The notes beneath the pieces were generated by a model. The model did not search any database and was not told where the DNA came from. It worked only from the letters and a program-made list of their open reading frames with translations. Positions 9,993 to 22,167 of a stretch of 64,000 nucleotides of DNA are shown here, one piece after another. A program made the position numbers and the translations under genes. This DNA is from Ovis canadensis. Its lineage: Eukaryota; Chordata; Mammalia; Artiodactyla; Bovidae. The stretch spans positions 36,968,501 through 37,032,500 of the forward strand of contig NC_091251.1 in NCBI RefSeq assembly GCF_042477335.2. The letters are read 5' to 3'. Position 1 is the stretch's first letter. Every line of letters starts with the position of its first letter.

Positions 9993-12854
9993 TTTTGTCT
10001 TTATGGATTTCATGGTGTAAGTTTGAATCATTCTCCCCTCACTGCAATGCCCATTGGTCCTTACCTGCTCACCCCCAGGGTTACAGATTCAGGCCCAACA
10101 CAAGTCACAGAAGCAAGAGCTTGACGTAAAGTTTTTCATCAGTTCCCAGAATTGTAATAAATCTCTTATTTATCACTACTTACAGTGCTTCCACTTTGAT
10201 TGAATCCTAAATGATACAATTTTTTTTGCAATAATAAGCTGCAGCATTTCTCCTGTTTCCCATTACTTTTCAAACTTCTTAAAGACAGAGACTGGATCAT
10301 ATCTGAATTTGTTTCCATGCCATCCAGAAGAGTACTTGGTAATTTGGAACACAGCAAAGTCTCATTACTTTTTTGTTTCTTGTAGGGAAAAATTACATAA
10401 GGAATGAAAAAGTGTCAAATTAGTATGCTCGCTCAATAGTGATTTGCTGGGGACACTTTTGTATAATTCAAAGGGGATCATGTTGACAATAGCTTATTAA
10501 AGGCCCATATTGGCATAGGAGTAACATAGTTATAGGCACCATAGGAGGTGAGGAAGACAGTTTAGCAGCTCTAAGATTGTACAGGCCCTGAGTCTATGGC
10601 TGAGCTCCTGAGTGGGCCTTGGAGCAGATGAGTTCAGTAGCTATACATACATAGTCAAGACCTTCCTTAAAGATCCTCATTCCAGGAAAACCATGATTTT
10701 GTGAAGTTTTGCATATGAATATTTCCCCTGGATTCTCCATCTAAAAAAAAAAAAAAAAAAGCATTGTGGCTATAAGAAGTATTTCAAGATCTGCCAATAC
10801 AGAAAAGATTTTAGCAGTAAAGACTTTGACAAGTTTTCCAGATGTTCTCTGTGACTCCTAACATTCCCCAAGCAGTGAGGATGACATAGTGGGTCTCAAC
10901 ACCAACAAGCAACAAAATTACCTGTTGGAAGTGTCATCAGTAAAATAAACTCAGAACTCAGACTCAGCTGTAGAAGGTGGTGCTGCTCCTCTCAAGTAGA
11001 ACCCAGAAGATAAGGTCCCAATTTCCACCACTCTAGAAAAAAGTACCTACTGAATCTTTAGCCAGGTGCTCTGTTTCTGATTCCCAATGGACATTACTTT
11101 CTCAAAGATCCAAAGATCTTATTTGAGATAAGAAATTCCCACATCTCTCCCACATAAGATCATCTTAAACTATTTCTGCTTTTCAGAACTAATTTTCCTT
11201 TATCTCCCCCCTCAAGCTGCCTGGGTATTCTTTAATTTGCTCCTTCGAGCTTTTTTTTCAAGTGCTAAAGAGTTCCTTGTCTTGACTGTAGCCAGTACTT
11301 CTGCTTCTTACCATGATAATGGAAGGAGGATGGAAGGAGGACAATGGAAGGAAAGTGGCACAGACGCCACTTTCATCTGTGCTACTGATAAAAACCCTTA
11401 AGAGTCAGAACATACCAAGGTCAAGGAGTGCACTTTTGGCAACCCCAAGATACCTTTGCCCAGGTTTCAGGTCAGGGCAGCAAAAGATCCACTGATTGTC
11501 CTTGAGTGGACAATTAAATAATTGTGAAGCTATCCCAAGACCTCCAAGCTAAATGTGTGAACTGTCTAGGTCCTCCCCTTCTCACTCAAGATACTAAGAA
11601 GAAAGATTTACTTATCTGTCCACACCTTCCCCTCATTCTTCATTCCATGCAGCACAATCATCTTCCCTAAACTTTTTGCTTTAAATGCTGGTAAAGATTG
11701 TCAGTGGGCCCTAAGCAAATAAAGAAGCCGTCGGAGCAAGTGACTGTCGTGAGCCTTCCTTCTCTAGTTCCTTCACTCATGGGTATTTTGTTTTCACATT
11801 TTTAAACATTAATGATCACCAGGGCCTGTCCTTAAATTCTCCTTCTCTATATAATTGCTCTTCCCTGTTGGTTCTTCCCCACATCACTGCTAACTGCTCT
11901 AAGTTTTTTATTTGTAAAATTCCTTTCCGGATCTTTCTCTTGAATCTAAGGACTTTATATCCAAATTCTCACTGGGCGTCTCCACCAGTAGTCATTCAGC
12001 AAACACATTAAAGCCCAGGCTAGACAGTCACCTGTCTCAGTAGAGGGTCAATCTGTCAGGAGGTCCTGGCAGATTCTACTTTCTCCCCTCCCTCCAATCA
12101 CCAATCACAAAACTCTTTATTCTTGCCTGGTCACAAAACCTTTCTAAGAGAAGAAACTTGCAAAGGACAAATACGATCAAGTCAGACAGAAATCTTGTCA
12201 AAGATCCCCCTTGGATAAGCAGTTTAGGAAGACAGGCAAGTCTGAAGGCCTATCATACCAGTGGATTCTAAGTCTGAGCGACTTCCACAAATCGGGATTA
12301 ACCATACCCTAAGGTCACAAGTAGACACTGGTTTTCCAAGTGAGCAATCAAAGTGAAGAGTCTGGTGGAGTCTGGTGGATTCTTGCCAGAAATGGCAAGA
12401 CAACTGTCACTATGTTATACTGTATTTTGGAAAATAATGCCTTAAAATGATTCAATTGTGCTCCCTTTGGACGGCGTGGATGCCTGAACCCCTTGAGCCC
12501 AAGGGTTCCCGGAGCCCCTATTTAGCATTGGGAAGACCGCGTACAGCACTTGCGACTAGGAAGACAGATTAGGGCCTCAGGAAGAGAGTTCTGTCAGGCG
12601 TTGCAGCCCCAGCACACCTCCGGGTACCACCCTACTCCGTGTGAATGCCGAATGAGAAGCGCACTAGTTTTCTTTCCCTCTCGAAGTGCCAACGTAACAT
12701 CTGCCTGAGCAAGATATTCCTCACAAAATATCTAGAGGGGCCTCTGTCTACAACGAAGTCCTTGAGTCAGGTCAAGGTTGAAAGGGACTTCGCCTAAGTG
12801 GATCTAGGCTTAGTGCTGTTGGCTTCATTTAGCTTTAAAGAGGGGGGAAAAGGG
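9993..12854. other. Intergenic with L2-like trace and poly(A)
   Basis: No gene found. Around 10270-10340, CTTCTTAAAGACAGAGACTGG and following words resemble the L2 3' end (plus). An 18-base A run occupies 10743-10760. From about 12,450 on the DNA becomes more GC- and CpG-rich toward the first tRNA gene. Confidence 0.4.
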
Positions 12855-12868
12855 AAAAAAAAAAAAAA
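12855..12868 (-). terminator. Pol III terminator of tRNA-Pro(TGG)
   Basis: Fourteen consecutive A on the plus strand, which is a T14 run on the sense strand starting 12 bp after the tRNA 3' end. This is far more than the four T needed by RNA polymerase III. Confidence 0.8.
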
Positions 12869-12880
12869 GAACAAGCACCG

Positions 12881-12952
12881 GGGCTCGTCCGGGATTTGAA
12901 CCCGGGACCTCTCGCACCCAAAGCGAGAATCATACCACTAGACCAACGAGCC
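12881..12952 (-). tRNA. tRNA-Pro (anticodon TGG)
   Basis: A 72-nt minus-strand cloverleaf. The acceptor arm GGCTCGT pairs with ACGAGCC plus discriminator C. The anticodon stem TCTCGC/GCGAGA encloses loop TTTGGGT, giving anticodon TGG, which reads CCA and other Pro codons by wobble. The B box is GGTTCAAATCC and the T stem CCGGG/CCCGG is perfect. It differs from the Pro-AGG copies at 25023 and 29627 mainly in the anticodon loop and one D-loop base. No intron. Confidence 0.97.
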
Positions 12953-14507
12953 AAGCTCTCCGGTGTATCTTCCTTTTTAAGAATATTCATTTATTCTGTT
13001 CGCTGCACCACGTTGTTTGAAGACCATTTTTGATTCCTCTCCTAAGCCCAGCAATTTTCTCCAGACTTCAGGAGCATCAGCGTACGGATTCAGCGAAACC
13101 TGAGCCACAGCGTTCCAGAGGCAGAACTGTTCAGTAAGGGACTCAGGTTGAGCTACTAGTCCACCTGTGGACCCTCTTGCGAGGGTCTGAGTTCTTACAG
13201 AGTTAGGACAAACTTCCCTGCAGGTGGCCTGGAGTTAGAGAACAGGTAAAGACAAAAAACCACATTGATTTCATCGAAAGCCCTCCCGCCCAGGGTCTAG
13301 AGCTGAGGAACTCGATACCACGCCCCTGCGGAGGTCAAATACTGGAACCACTGCCTCAGCCTGCCCACTGTGTCAACACCCTGTATCATGCTCTTGCTGT
13401 TTTCTTTCAGCTTAATTTAATGAACTTTGTACTATAAATCTAGATTTAAGGCACGCTTCAAGGGAGCGCGGAAGGCGGCAAACGTGGGGAAGAGTCGACC
13501 ATTTCCAATACCGTCTTCTTTAGAAGCCTGCCCTCGCCCGCTTCTCCAGCACCCAGAAGGTGGTGGGTGGAGTGGGAAGGGAGAGCGTTGTCCTTACTCC
13601 GCAGTCTCTTCTACTTGGGGAACGAAGCTGCTGGGCTCTAGCTTGTCTGCCTTGGTCACACGGTGCACCGCGCACCGAGCATATTCCTGGCTTAGGGCAC
13701 AAACTTGACAAACAGCGAACGCAGGGCTCAATATCCGCGCCAAATTGCTGGGCGGGCTAAGATGCGAGGGAAAAGAAGGGGACAGCCCCCTTCCCAACCA
13801 TTCTCTGCATCGCCACTTTCTGTTGATTCTGGAATTCAGGTTGGTTATTTAGAAGAGCTCTGAGACCGAGAGAGAAGCAGCTGCCGCTCAGACTCCGAGC
13901 TGTTGGCAAAGAGTGTTAAAGGACCGAGGGAAAGGTTACTCCTCTTCTAGTCTATTTCTGCTTCAGGGATCCTGGAGGAATCTCAGACCCAGGCTGACTA
14001 AGACTGAACCTGGTTCCACTGATAGATCGTGGTGGGGACGGCCTAGACCCCTGAATGTCTTCACCTCGAGCACGCTCTGGGCTTTGAGAAGTCCGCCTTT
14101 CTTTAAACAAGAACAAAGCCTAGTATTAGTCTACGAGAGCTGTAGCAGTTACTTTTACAAGAATCCAAGCAGATAGGAGACAATGACGTGATGTCGTGTC
14201 TCGCACCCTCACCTACCCCACTTTATCCCAGGGCCGCGCTGGCGGCCCTGGTGTTGCCCAAGTTCAGGGACTTGTCAGGCCTGAGCCTGAGAAGCACGCA
14301 GTGTGGGCGCTACCAGTGCTCTTCCAGTGACTTACATTCCCGTTTGGGCCTAGTCAAGAACATATTTATTCTTCGTATATAAAGAAGCGCTTCCTTCCAA
14401 AGAAATTCCTTTTAATTTTTAAATATCTATTACATTTTATTTAAATGTCATCTAGTTGCAGGTTTCAAAACTTAGGGAAGTCGATGGTAAAAAACGCATT
14501 GCGCGTT
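12953..14507. other. GC-richer spacer between tRNA genes
   Basis: No gene recognised. Sequence between about 13,430 and 14,300 is CpG-rich compared with the flanks, and short frames overlap on both strands as expected of GC-rich non-coding DNA. No interspersed repeat that I can name. Confidence 0.4.
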
Positions 14508-14580
14508 GGCTCCATAGCTCAGGGGTTAGAGCACTGGTCTTGTAAACCAGGGGTCGCGAGTTCAAATCTCGCTGGGGCCT
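14508..14580 (+). tRNA. tRNA-Thr (anticodon TGT), copy 1
   Basis: A 73-nt cloverleaf. Acceptor GGCTCCA pairs with TGGGGCC with one G·U pair and discriminator T. The anticodon stem CTGGT/ACCAG with loop CTTGTAA gives anticodon TGT (Thr, ACA). The D arm contains the A box TAGCTCAGGGGTT and the T arm GCGAG/CTCGC contains the B box GTTCAAATC. It is identical over all 73 nt to the copy at 24619, although the flanks do not match. The first clear T4 lies about 42 bp downstream. Confidence 0.97.
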
Positions 14581-15140
14581 AGAGAGAGTATCTTTCCTAA
14601 TGAGGGTGGTGCTTCCTGCGCTTTTCTTTCTTACACTGACTCTTGAAAGTAAAGGAAGCAGTGTGTGAAGTTTCAGGGAAAATTATCTTCTGAAGATTTG
14701 AGAGGAAAGATAATAGGATTGGCGGAGTCCACATAACTGCGTTTGAGGTCAAGAATAAATCAACCTCGGCCAACAGGTTGATCCTCCGGCTCCCACCGGA
14801 GCGTGGAGTCCTGCGCATTTTCCCACTTGCAACCTGCCTGACTTCCCAGTTTTTCCTTTGTTTCTGGAGCGAGAACTGATTTGCCGATTACTCTGGAACA
14901 GCTCAGCCCAGAAGCTGTGCAGATACACCCCAATCCGGACGATTTCTGCTCTTTTACTTCCTCAGACTCAGCCTCTGTGTCCTGCCCCAGGCTACTCCAG
15001 GATTCAGTCTACCCTAGATTCAACTCTGGAGATTTCTTGACCTCCAGTTTAAGCCCGAACTTCAAATACAAAGAAGCTAGGCCACTCACTGGCTGTTACT
15101 ATAATGCTCAGTAGTCGACACTTTATCGTACTAGACGTAC

Positions 15141-15231
15141 CCTTTGGTAGCTCAGCTGGCAGAGGGGAGGGCTGTATTGGTGATAAAGCTTCTGTTATCC
15201 TTAGATCACCGGTTCGGTTCCGCCAAGAAGA
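15141..15231 (+). pseudogene. Degenerate tRNA-Tyr (GTA) with intron
   Basis: Aligns with intron-containing tRNA-Tyr: CCTTTGG head, perfect A box TAGCTCAGCTGG, GAGGGCTGTA with anticodon GTA, an intron of about 20 nt, then ATCCTTAG and a B-box-like GGTTCGGTTCC. The usual invariant A of the B box (A58) is G. The 3' acceptor half (AAGAAGA) does not pair with the 5' half, the T stem has two mismatches and the D stem one. A T5 run follows at 15241-15245. Probably a tRNA pseudogene that keeps some Pol III signals; transcription is possible but a stable tRNA is unlikely. Confidence 0.75.
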
Positions 15232-15245
15232 AGTGTTTAATTTTT

Positions 15246-15413
15246 CGCTGCAATCTCCTATTCAACTAGGTTTTATCTCCTAAATCAGTACTGTGGAATG
15301 TTTAATTTGATTTTCAGGCAACAAAAGAACAACTTTTTGCCGACCATAAAAATTAATGTTATATGTCCTCTCTGTGATCATGCATTATAGGTGATTCGGT
15401 TTACTGAGAAGAT
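15246..15413. other. Short spacer, nothing seen
   Basis: Unassigned AT-rich sequence between the tRNA-Tyr remnant and a SINE. Confidence 0.4.
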
Positions 15414-15426
15414 ATGAAATAACGGT

Positions 15427-15697
15427 TGGAGAAGGAAATGGCAACCCACCCCAGTATTCTTGCCTAGAGAATTCCGTGGATAGAGGAGCCTGGTGGGCTG
15501 CTGTCCATGGGGTCGCACAGAGTCGGACACGACTGAAGAGACTTAGCATGCATGCATGCATTGGAGAAGGAAATGGCAACCCACTCCAGTATTCTTGCCT
15601 GAAGAATCCCAGGGATGGAGGAGCCTAGTGGGCTGCCGTCTATGGGGTCGCACAGAGTCGGACACGACTGAAGCGATTTAGCAGCAGCAGCAGCAGC
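15427..15697 (+). repeat. Bov-A2 dimeric SINE with 13-bp TSD
   Basis: Two Bov-A monomers in tandem, each starting TGGAGAAGGAAATGGCAACC and running to GAGTCGGACACGACTGAAG. The second ends in GCAGCAGCAGCAGCAGC. The whole is flanked by the exact direct repeat ATGAAATAACGGT at 15414-15426 and 15698-15710, a clean target-site duplication. It is therefore one dimer inserted by retrotransposition. Confidence 0.95.
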
Positions 15698-15710
15698 ATG
15701 AAATAACGGT

Positions 15711-16349
15711 ACCCTTTTAAGATTTGAATGGTATCTCCTAATCTTGAAGACCAGCTAGTCTTAACTGAATATTGGGTAATATCCCTCAACCCCTTCCCCC
15801 AGCCCTACAATATTCCCTTACCATGAATAATTTATACTAAGCAATTCAGAGTTTAAAGAGAAATACTGTAGAAATATCTGTCCTTCAAAAGAGTGTGAAC
15901 AAACAATGTAGAGAATAAGCAATGCAAAAAATATGCATGTGGGAATGTTCTTTCGATAATAAGAAATAAATACTGATTCAAACTAGAGGATTTTGTTTCA
16001 CCACCAAATTACACAGTGTTTACTTTTTAATACTGGCCAGGATACAGTGACAAAGACTTTCTCATAAAATTGTCACTACTTTCTGGAGTAGTACAATTGG
16101 GCGATATAAATCAGGAATCTTAAAAAGACATTGTGTTTTAGAAAAAAAAAAAGTGGACATCGTGTTTCATCAAGTATTCTTTTCCTACTCCTAGAAATTT
16201 ATCATTCATTTTTGGAAAAAAGGAAATACAGCAAAAGATGTTTATCTGTGGGTAAATTGTGTTCTGTATAATTTAAGTATTTTTAAAAAATATGCTACAT
16301 AATGCAAAGGACATTTTTTAAAAACCAGAGCTTTAACCTTACAAATGAT
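15711..16349. other. AT-rich intergenic DNA
   Basis: No gene and no repeat named with confidence. Confidence 0.4.
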
Positions 16350-17070
16350 GTTTAAAAATACACCATGCCACAGTGGAAGAATACGAAACTAAATATATTC
16401 TTTCCATACAATCCAGCAATCACATTCCTAGGTACTTATTCAAATGAGTTGAAAACTGATATCCACACAAAAACCTGCCCATGAACCAGCTTTATATGTG
16501 TATTATCTTCAAAACTGGGAAACGGTAAAGATGTCCTTCAATAAGTAAACAAACAAAACTGTGGTACATCCATACAATGGAATACTATTCAGCACCAGGA
16601 AGAAATGAGATATCAAGCCATGAAATGGTATGGAAGAACTTTAAATGTGTATAAGTGAAAGAAGCCAATCTGAAAAGGCTACATACTGTATGATTCCAAA
16701 TATTCAGCTGGAGGAGGAAATGGCAACACACTCCAATATTCATGCCCGGAGAAGCCCATGAACGGAGGAGCCTGGCAGGCTACAGTCCATGGGGGTCACA
16801 AACAGTCCGACATGACTTAGCGACTAAACAACAACAACCACAAATACTCAACATTCTGGAAAATGCAAAACTATGGAGATGATAAAAGGGTCAGTGGTTG
16901 TCAGAGGTTATAGGGGAGGGAGGAATGCATTGGGGAAGCCCTGAGTATTTTTAGGGCAGTGAAATTATTCTGTATGATACTTTAATGATGGTAGATATAT
17001 ATCATTGTACATTTTGTCAAAACCCATAGAATGTGCCACACTAAGAGTAAACCGTAGTGTAAACTAAAGA
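16350..17070 (+). mobile_element. Old L1 3' part, plus, split by a SINE
   Basis: Phrases typical of mammalian L1 ORF2 end and 3'UTR: CAATCCAGCAATCACATTCC, TGGTACATCCATACAATGGA and ATACTATTCAGCACC, followed after the SINE by GGTCAGTGGTTGTCAGAGG and TATCATTGTACATTTTGTC. No usable open frame. Confidence 0.75.
16705..16845 (+). repeat. Bov-A SINE nested in the L1
   Basis: Bov-A body from GGAGGAGGAAATGGCAACAC to CGACATGACTTAGCGACTAAACAACAACAAC. The surrounding L1 words CAAATATTCA and CAAATACTCA look like a 10-bp target duplication with one change, so the SINE is younger than the L1. Confidence 0.85.
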
Positions 17071-18259
17071 TTTTAGAGGATTTTTTCCCCCTCTTCACAA
17101 AGCACAAAAATATGATCATTGTGTGTATGTGTGTGTCTTAAGATTTTTCTTAGTGAGAGGTGGATAGAAAGGAAAGGCACTGATCTGGAGGAGTCATCAA
17201 AGTGAAAAAGCAGATGACCTGTGAGGGCACAGAAGATAATTTTGATTGAGGAGAGGGAATGACATAAAAAGGAAGGCAGAATCAATGTGTCACCAAAAAT
17301 CCCAAGACTTTGGTTCCTATGCAGAATCCTCATTGTCTGCTCTGTACCTTTCATTCTTCAAGACGTTGCAGGGAAATACTCTACCTCTTTGAGAGAGCTG
17401 TACAGCCGGTGGGATAACAGGGGCTGAAATGGCTGAGAAGGGCAATGGGACAACCATTCTGATAGGGCACTACTAAATAGACCCTGAGTGTGTCCCTTCC
17501 TCTTTCCCACACTGAGTTAGGTTCTCAACAGGCATTGCAGCTGGGTGATTCAGAGACCGGGACAGTCTCCAAGGTAAGTGAATTCACTTAGAAGGGGCAA
17601 AGCAGTGGCTAAGCCAACATTCACAGAACACTCCACTGGGCTTGACATCCGGAGTCAGCCAAAAATCAGCTTTTAAGGGTTTTGGAATCACAAACCCACC
17701 TGCAAAGTCAAATTCAAAAGAACCATTTACCTGCCCTGCCCCAACCCTTAAGGCAATAATGCCTGAGTGAGAGCTGGAAGCCTGGAAGGAAATGGCTTTC
17801 TGCATGGATGCATTCATTCATCATTTTCAGTTACAAGAGTAATGTGATTAAAACCAAATCAAGTCTGTGCAGGTTATTTCCAGAGCACAGAGCTGCAGCT
17901 CCTAAACCAGTGTTGGCTCCCAAACCAGGGCTGATGGGGGCTATGGGGCACTATCTAGGAAGTCTTTCCTACTGGATGGTGCCTAAGCCAGGTCATGAGA
18001 ATGATTCAGTGTGAGTGTGGATTTTATAAGAGGAGGACAGAAAGAATTCCCCCTTGTGAGAATGCAAAAGTTTGGATACAAGCAAAGTGAGGGGCAAACA
18101 ACTAGTTTGAGCACAAGTTATTGAGAAGAAACCGAGCTAACCTGGTTTGAAATAAGTATTTCAGAGCAGGATTGAAAGGTTTCGTGGAAATTCTTGAGAG
18201 AGAGAGAGGTTTTCATGGATTCAGCTTGAATTATACTACTTCTGATTTACAGCTATACT
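17071..18259. other. Intergenic, nothing recognised
   Basis: No gene. Short GT and GA runs occur near 17,120 and 18,200. Frames of 60-93 codons overlap without domain features. Confidence 0.4.
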
Positions 18260-18263
18260 AAAA
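18260..18263 (-). terminator. Pol III terminator of tRNA-Leu(TAG)
   Basis: AAAA on the plus strand, i.e. T4 on the sense strand, begins 9 bp past the tRNA 3' end. Confidence 0.65.
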
Positions 18264-18271
18264 CACACCGT

Positions 18272-18353
18272 TGGCAGTGGTGGGATTCGAACCCACGCCT
18301 CCGAAGAGACTGGAGCCTAAATCCAGCGCCTTAGACCGCTCGGCCACACTACC
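18272..18353 (-). tRNA. tRNA-Leu (anticodon TAG)
   Basis: An 82-nt type II tRNA on the minus strand. Acceptor GGTAGTG/CACTGCC has one U·G pair and discriminator A. The D arm carries the A box TGGCCGAGCGG. The anticodon stem CTGGA/TCCAG with loop TTTAGGC gives anticodon TAG. A long variable arm (TCTCTTCGGAGG) and B box GGTTCGAATCC are present. All stems are intact and there is no intron. Confidence 0.97.
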
Positions 18354-21134
18354 ACGAGTGGCGCAAATACCTCGTCCCTGAGCTGTTTACTACGGTACCC
18401 GTGCTCATAATTTTGAATTTTCTTGAGTAGGTGGAATTTCCCTCAGTGTTTTCATTTATCCCTAAGGACCTGAGCAAACTCGGAGAGAGGAGAACCCATT
18501 GTATTCTCACAGGCCTGAGAAAGTTGTCAATGATTATTAGCGCAAATTTCCTTGAAAGACCTTTTCTTTAACCGAGGCAATTCCACGCAGAAAGGAGGGG
18601 GAAAAAATCTCACTGGAGACTTATTGCAAGTGGTTTCAGAAGACTAAGAAACTCCCCTCTGTTGGGTCGTTGGTCTATGGCTGTGAAACTCACAGAGAGA
18701 ATCAGGTCGGAGATCAGATCAAGCAACAGGTTCGCTTCCGTTGACGGATGTGGCACGCCTGTCGCCGATAGACAGGAAAATCCTTGGTCGCATTCCCTGC
18801 AGGCTCGGTCAGAGAGAGAGATTGGTCTACTTTTCCTGAAAGTAGCACTCTGGGATAGACCCACGCACACGCGCACTGCTGTAGCCTCTGAACAATTTCC
18901 CTTACAGAGGGACCAGTGTGACTGACTCCCAGAGGGTGGTTACATCCAAGAACTTTCCCACACCGGGGAGGGGTGTGTCCGAGTTTCCATGGGTTACCGA
19001 GCCGCTAAGCTTCAGATCTTTTCTTTCGAATGGAGTAGAGGGAAAGGAAAAGTTTTAGGAGTGCTCCCAGCCAGGGATCTTCAGCACCCAAGTGGAATCG
19101 CATACCTGTCGATCTGTGCTCCGCGGTAAACCCTGGATTACAAGCCACCTTATTCATTGCTCTTTCTGATTGGCCATTTCTGGGTCTCTGGATGCAGAAA
19201 CTCTCCTAGGAGTCTCATTAAAGTTTCCTAACTTCCTCTTACTCCCCGCCTCCATCACTCCAAAAAACCACACCCTGCTCTTGCCTGCCCTTGCCCCAGA
19301 GCCTCGGAGGTCCTTTCTCCGCGGCCTGAGGGTTCGCGGTCAGGGTCAGGCGTGCTTCTCTGTATTTTCTTGGTACGAAAGTCTTGCTGGTTCCCATCTT
19401 CGATGCCAGGAAGCGGGGTGGGGTGGGGAGCGAGGAACACGGAAGAACTTCTAAAAAAGCTGATTGGAAATAGGGCTCAGGAAGCACCGAATGAACGTAG
19501 AACCAAGACGTGGAAGCAGGAAATGGGAAAAGCTGGGGCCACTTTAGGAAGAGTTTAAGGCCAGAAGCGGGCTCTCCTCGCACTCCCCATCAGCTCCCTA
19601 CTGCCGCCAATCCCGGTGCCCTCTGGGTCAAGTCCCCTCCACCCCCCACCTCATCTCACCCCTCTCCCACACTGGGTTAGATGCTTCCTGATCGCTCTTT
19701 TTCGCTCTCTCTTTCCCTCCCTCTGCTCCCAGTTGACAGGCAATCTGAGCTCCCAGGGTGGAACTGGGTGTCAACCTGTGGGCTCCCACCTAGTTCTTTC
19801 TCTCCAGAAGGTACCGGAGTCACGAGCGTGGCCATCTCTCGGAGATGGTCAGCAGCAAAGGCCAGCGAATCTAGCGGAAGGTGTGGCTTCTATGCCCCAT
19901 ATCACTGGAGATGGAGGAGCTCAAGTACCTGTCTTCAGCCCCTTTGGCAGAAGTGGACAACTTACAAGAAACTTCAGTTTGTGTTTCCACGCTTTTTGAG
20001 GACCCTCAGAAAAAAAGTGTGTGTGAGCTTATTGCCTTGAGCAGTACACGCTTCTTTGCAACAGGTCATAAGCAGTGGGAAGACTGATGCTAATCTCAAA
20101 CTGGAGAGAACCTAGAGATCGTGTGCAATAAACTTTGTGCATAAGACTAGGAAGCATCAGATTGAAAGACAGAAAAGGCCTGGGGTTCTTTACTACCAAA
20201 AGGATGTAGGGATGGATGCGAGGAGAGAGAACAAGTGTTGAACATATTTATCAAATTATTTTGTCTAGTAGTGAACCAGGTGAGAAACTCAGGGTCTATG
20301 GATTGGTCCTGGGAAATCTCACACGGAGGCTTTTGATTAGAAGATTAAGTGAGATCATATTTAGGTCTCAGTGCTAATTTGGTAAACATACACATTTAAA
20401 TAAACCACAGCTTCTGTAAATGTTTTGACTTTTTTTTTTTTACAAATATGGATTCCAAAAAAAGTACAGAGATTCTGGTAAGATGGAAGTGACCTGAACC
20501 CTTGATTATTTATTTATTTTTTGGTTCTAGGTCAGGGCAGTGAAAGGAACCAGCTGACAAGAAAACACTTGATCATTACAGCAGAGGTCCCTTTGATTCT
20601 AAGGGACTGCATGTTCAGGCTCCACAAATTGACAAGCTTCAAAGCATTTTCTTATCAGGACAAAGTACCACAGTCTCACCTGTCATTCTGAATTTCCTTT
20701 ACTAACCAGTGTGCATGGCCTCCCCTATTCAATCACCTGTTATCGCTCGAGCACTCATTGTCTCCTTAAACTCACAGGATTCTTCAATGGGGAAAGTATT
20801 TTGATCTGTTCATCACCGAAGTGGATCATCTGTTAGACTGATAGAGACCTGAAATCAGAAGTCTTAGCTTTCCTAGTGGAATGCCAGCCTTGCCAAATAC
20901 TTAATTGACCAACATCTGAAGCCCTTTGGAAAAATGCCTGATAGAGATAAGTGTGATGTTTGTCTGGCACATGCCTATTCTTTCCGTTTTCAGTGTTGGG
21001 TACTAGTATTTTAGGCTCTAACATTCTGCAACATTACAGGAGAATTTAACCTTGGATTTCCTGCTATCCATACCTTGTCAATAGTGTAAATGATGAAAAT
21101 TTATACACAAGTAGGAAATTTACTTTAAGACCTT
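18354..21134. other. Spacer, GC-richer in its first half
   Basis: No gene recognised. From about 18,900 to 19,950 the GC content is raised and several frames of 60-127 codons overlap on both strands, typical of non-coding GC-rich DNA; none shows a domain, signal peptide or family motif. Beyond 20,100 it is AT-rich. Confidence 0.4.
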
Positions 21135-21245
21135 GATGCTCAAGGTACAGTCTAAGAACCAGCAGCATCAGCATCTCCTGGTAATTTATTAGGAATGCAC
21201 AATCTCAGGCCCATGAATTGGAATCCTAATAAATTCCTCCAAAGT
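21135..21245 (-). mobile_element. MER5-like hAT element, minus
   Basis: Words in the order of a reversed MER5: CAGCAGCATCAGCATCTCC, then TGGTAATTTATTAGGAATGC and AATCTCAGGCCCA. This is an old non-autonomous hAT DNA transposon. Confidence 0.55.
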
Positions 21246-21427
21246 TAGCGAACTGTTATAAGTACTCTATTTTCCAATCTATGCTTCAACTGTTCTATTC
21301 TCTATTTAGGGCATTTTAAAGTTCCCACCAGACTTGTACTACATTGCAATGTAAGTCTCTCACCCTAGCTTCAGTAGAGAGCCATCCAATTACTGGCTTG
21401 GCTCCCATCTGCAAGCGCTATAAAAAT

Positions 21428-21606
21428 CTGACTAAAAGTTCTTTATGACCCCATGGACTGTAGCCCACCAAGCTATAGAATTCCATAGAATTCTCCAAAC
21501 AAGAATACTGGAGTGGGTAGCCATTCTCTTCTCCAGGAGATCAAACCCTGGTCTCCTGCACTGCAGGCAGATCCTTTACCATCTGAGCCACCAGGAAAGC
21601 CCACAA
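21428..21606 (-). repeat. Bov-tA SINE, minus
   Basis: The reverse-complement body (CCCATGGACTGTAGCCC, AAGAATACTGGAGTGGG) is followed by the tRNA-like head (TCCTGCACTGCAGGCAGATCC, CCATCTGAGCCACCAGGAAAGCCC). Confidence 0.9.
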
Positions 21607-22097
21607 AAATCTTACTAAAAATTAAATACTGGTAAATAATATGTTCCTTTTGATGAATGTATCAGATAGTCTTTTCAGCATTTATTGAGTCCCTACTTAA
21701 ATATTTAGTAGCTTTTTCATAGTCTCGTGTGTTTAGTACATTGACCATCAGAGTAATACAAAATACTGTGATGTATTTATACTTACAACTTTTCTAAAAT
21801 AACTATTTGAAGAAAAAGGAGAGAAAGGAAAGGGAAATCTTTCCCCTTATTTTCAATAGGAAGAATTAAGCCTCTTATTTTAAATTTGTATTTGTCTTTA
21901 TAATGTTTACTGAAGTTTATGGAAGAAGTGGGACAAAAGGGAACAATCTCACCAGGCTGATTTCCTCTGCAAGCTTCAGGTGAAAAGAAATGTAACCCTG
22001 AACATGCTCAGCCAAAGGGAAAGAGGAAACTTATGAGACATTCTTTTTTGTTTCTATTCATCCCGCTGGTAGCAATAACCTCCTTCTCCTCCACCCT
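21607..22097. other. Intergenic, nothing recognised
   Basis: AT-rich DNA without gene or clear repeat; a weak L2-like phrase lies near 21,680. Confidence 0.35.
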
Positions 22098-22120
22098 CCC
22101 CCCCCCCCCCCCCCCCCCCC
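22098..22120. repeat. Poly(C) tract of 23
   Basis: Twenty-three consecutive C, preceded by a C/T-rich stretch. The minus strand is therefore a G23 run able in principle to fold as a quadruplex, and a likely site of length variation or sequencing error. Confidence 0.9.
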
Positions 22121-22167
22121 GCCAAATTCAGTCACTACAAAATATTGTAATAGTCTGGCTACTTTGG

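Noticed and set aside
15678-15697. GCA triplet run as a coding or expansion repeat
   Set aside because: It is the standard 3' end of Bov-A2 SINEs, also seen at about 53,805-53,820.
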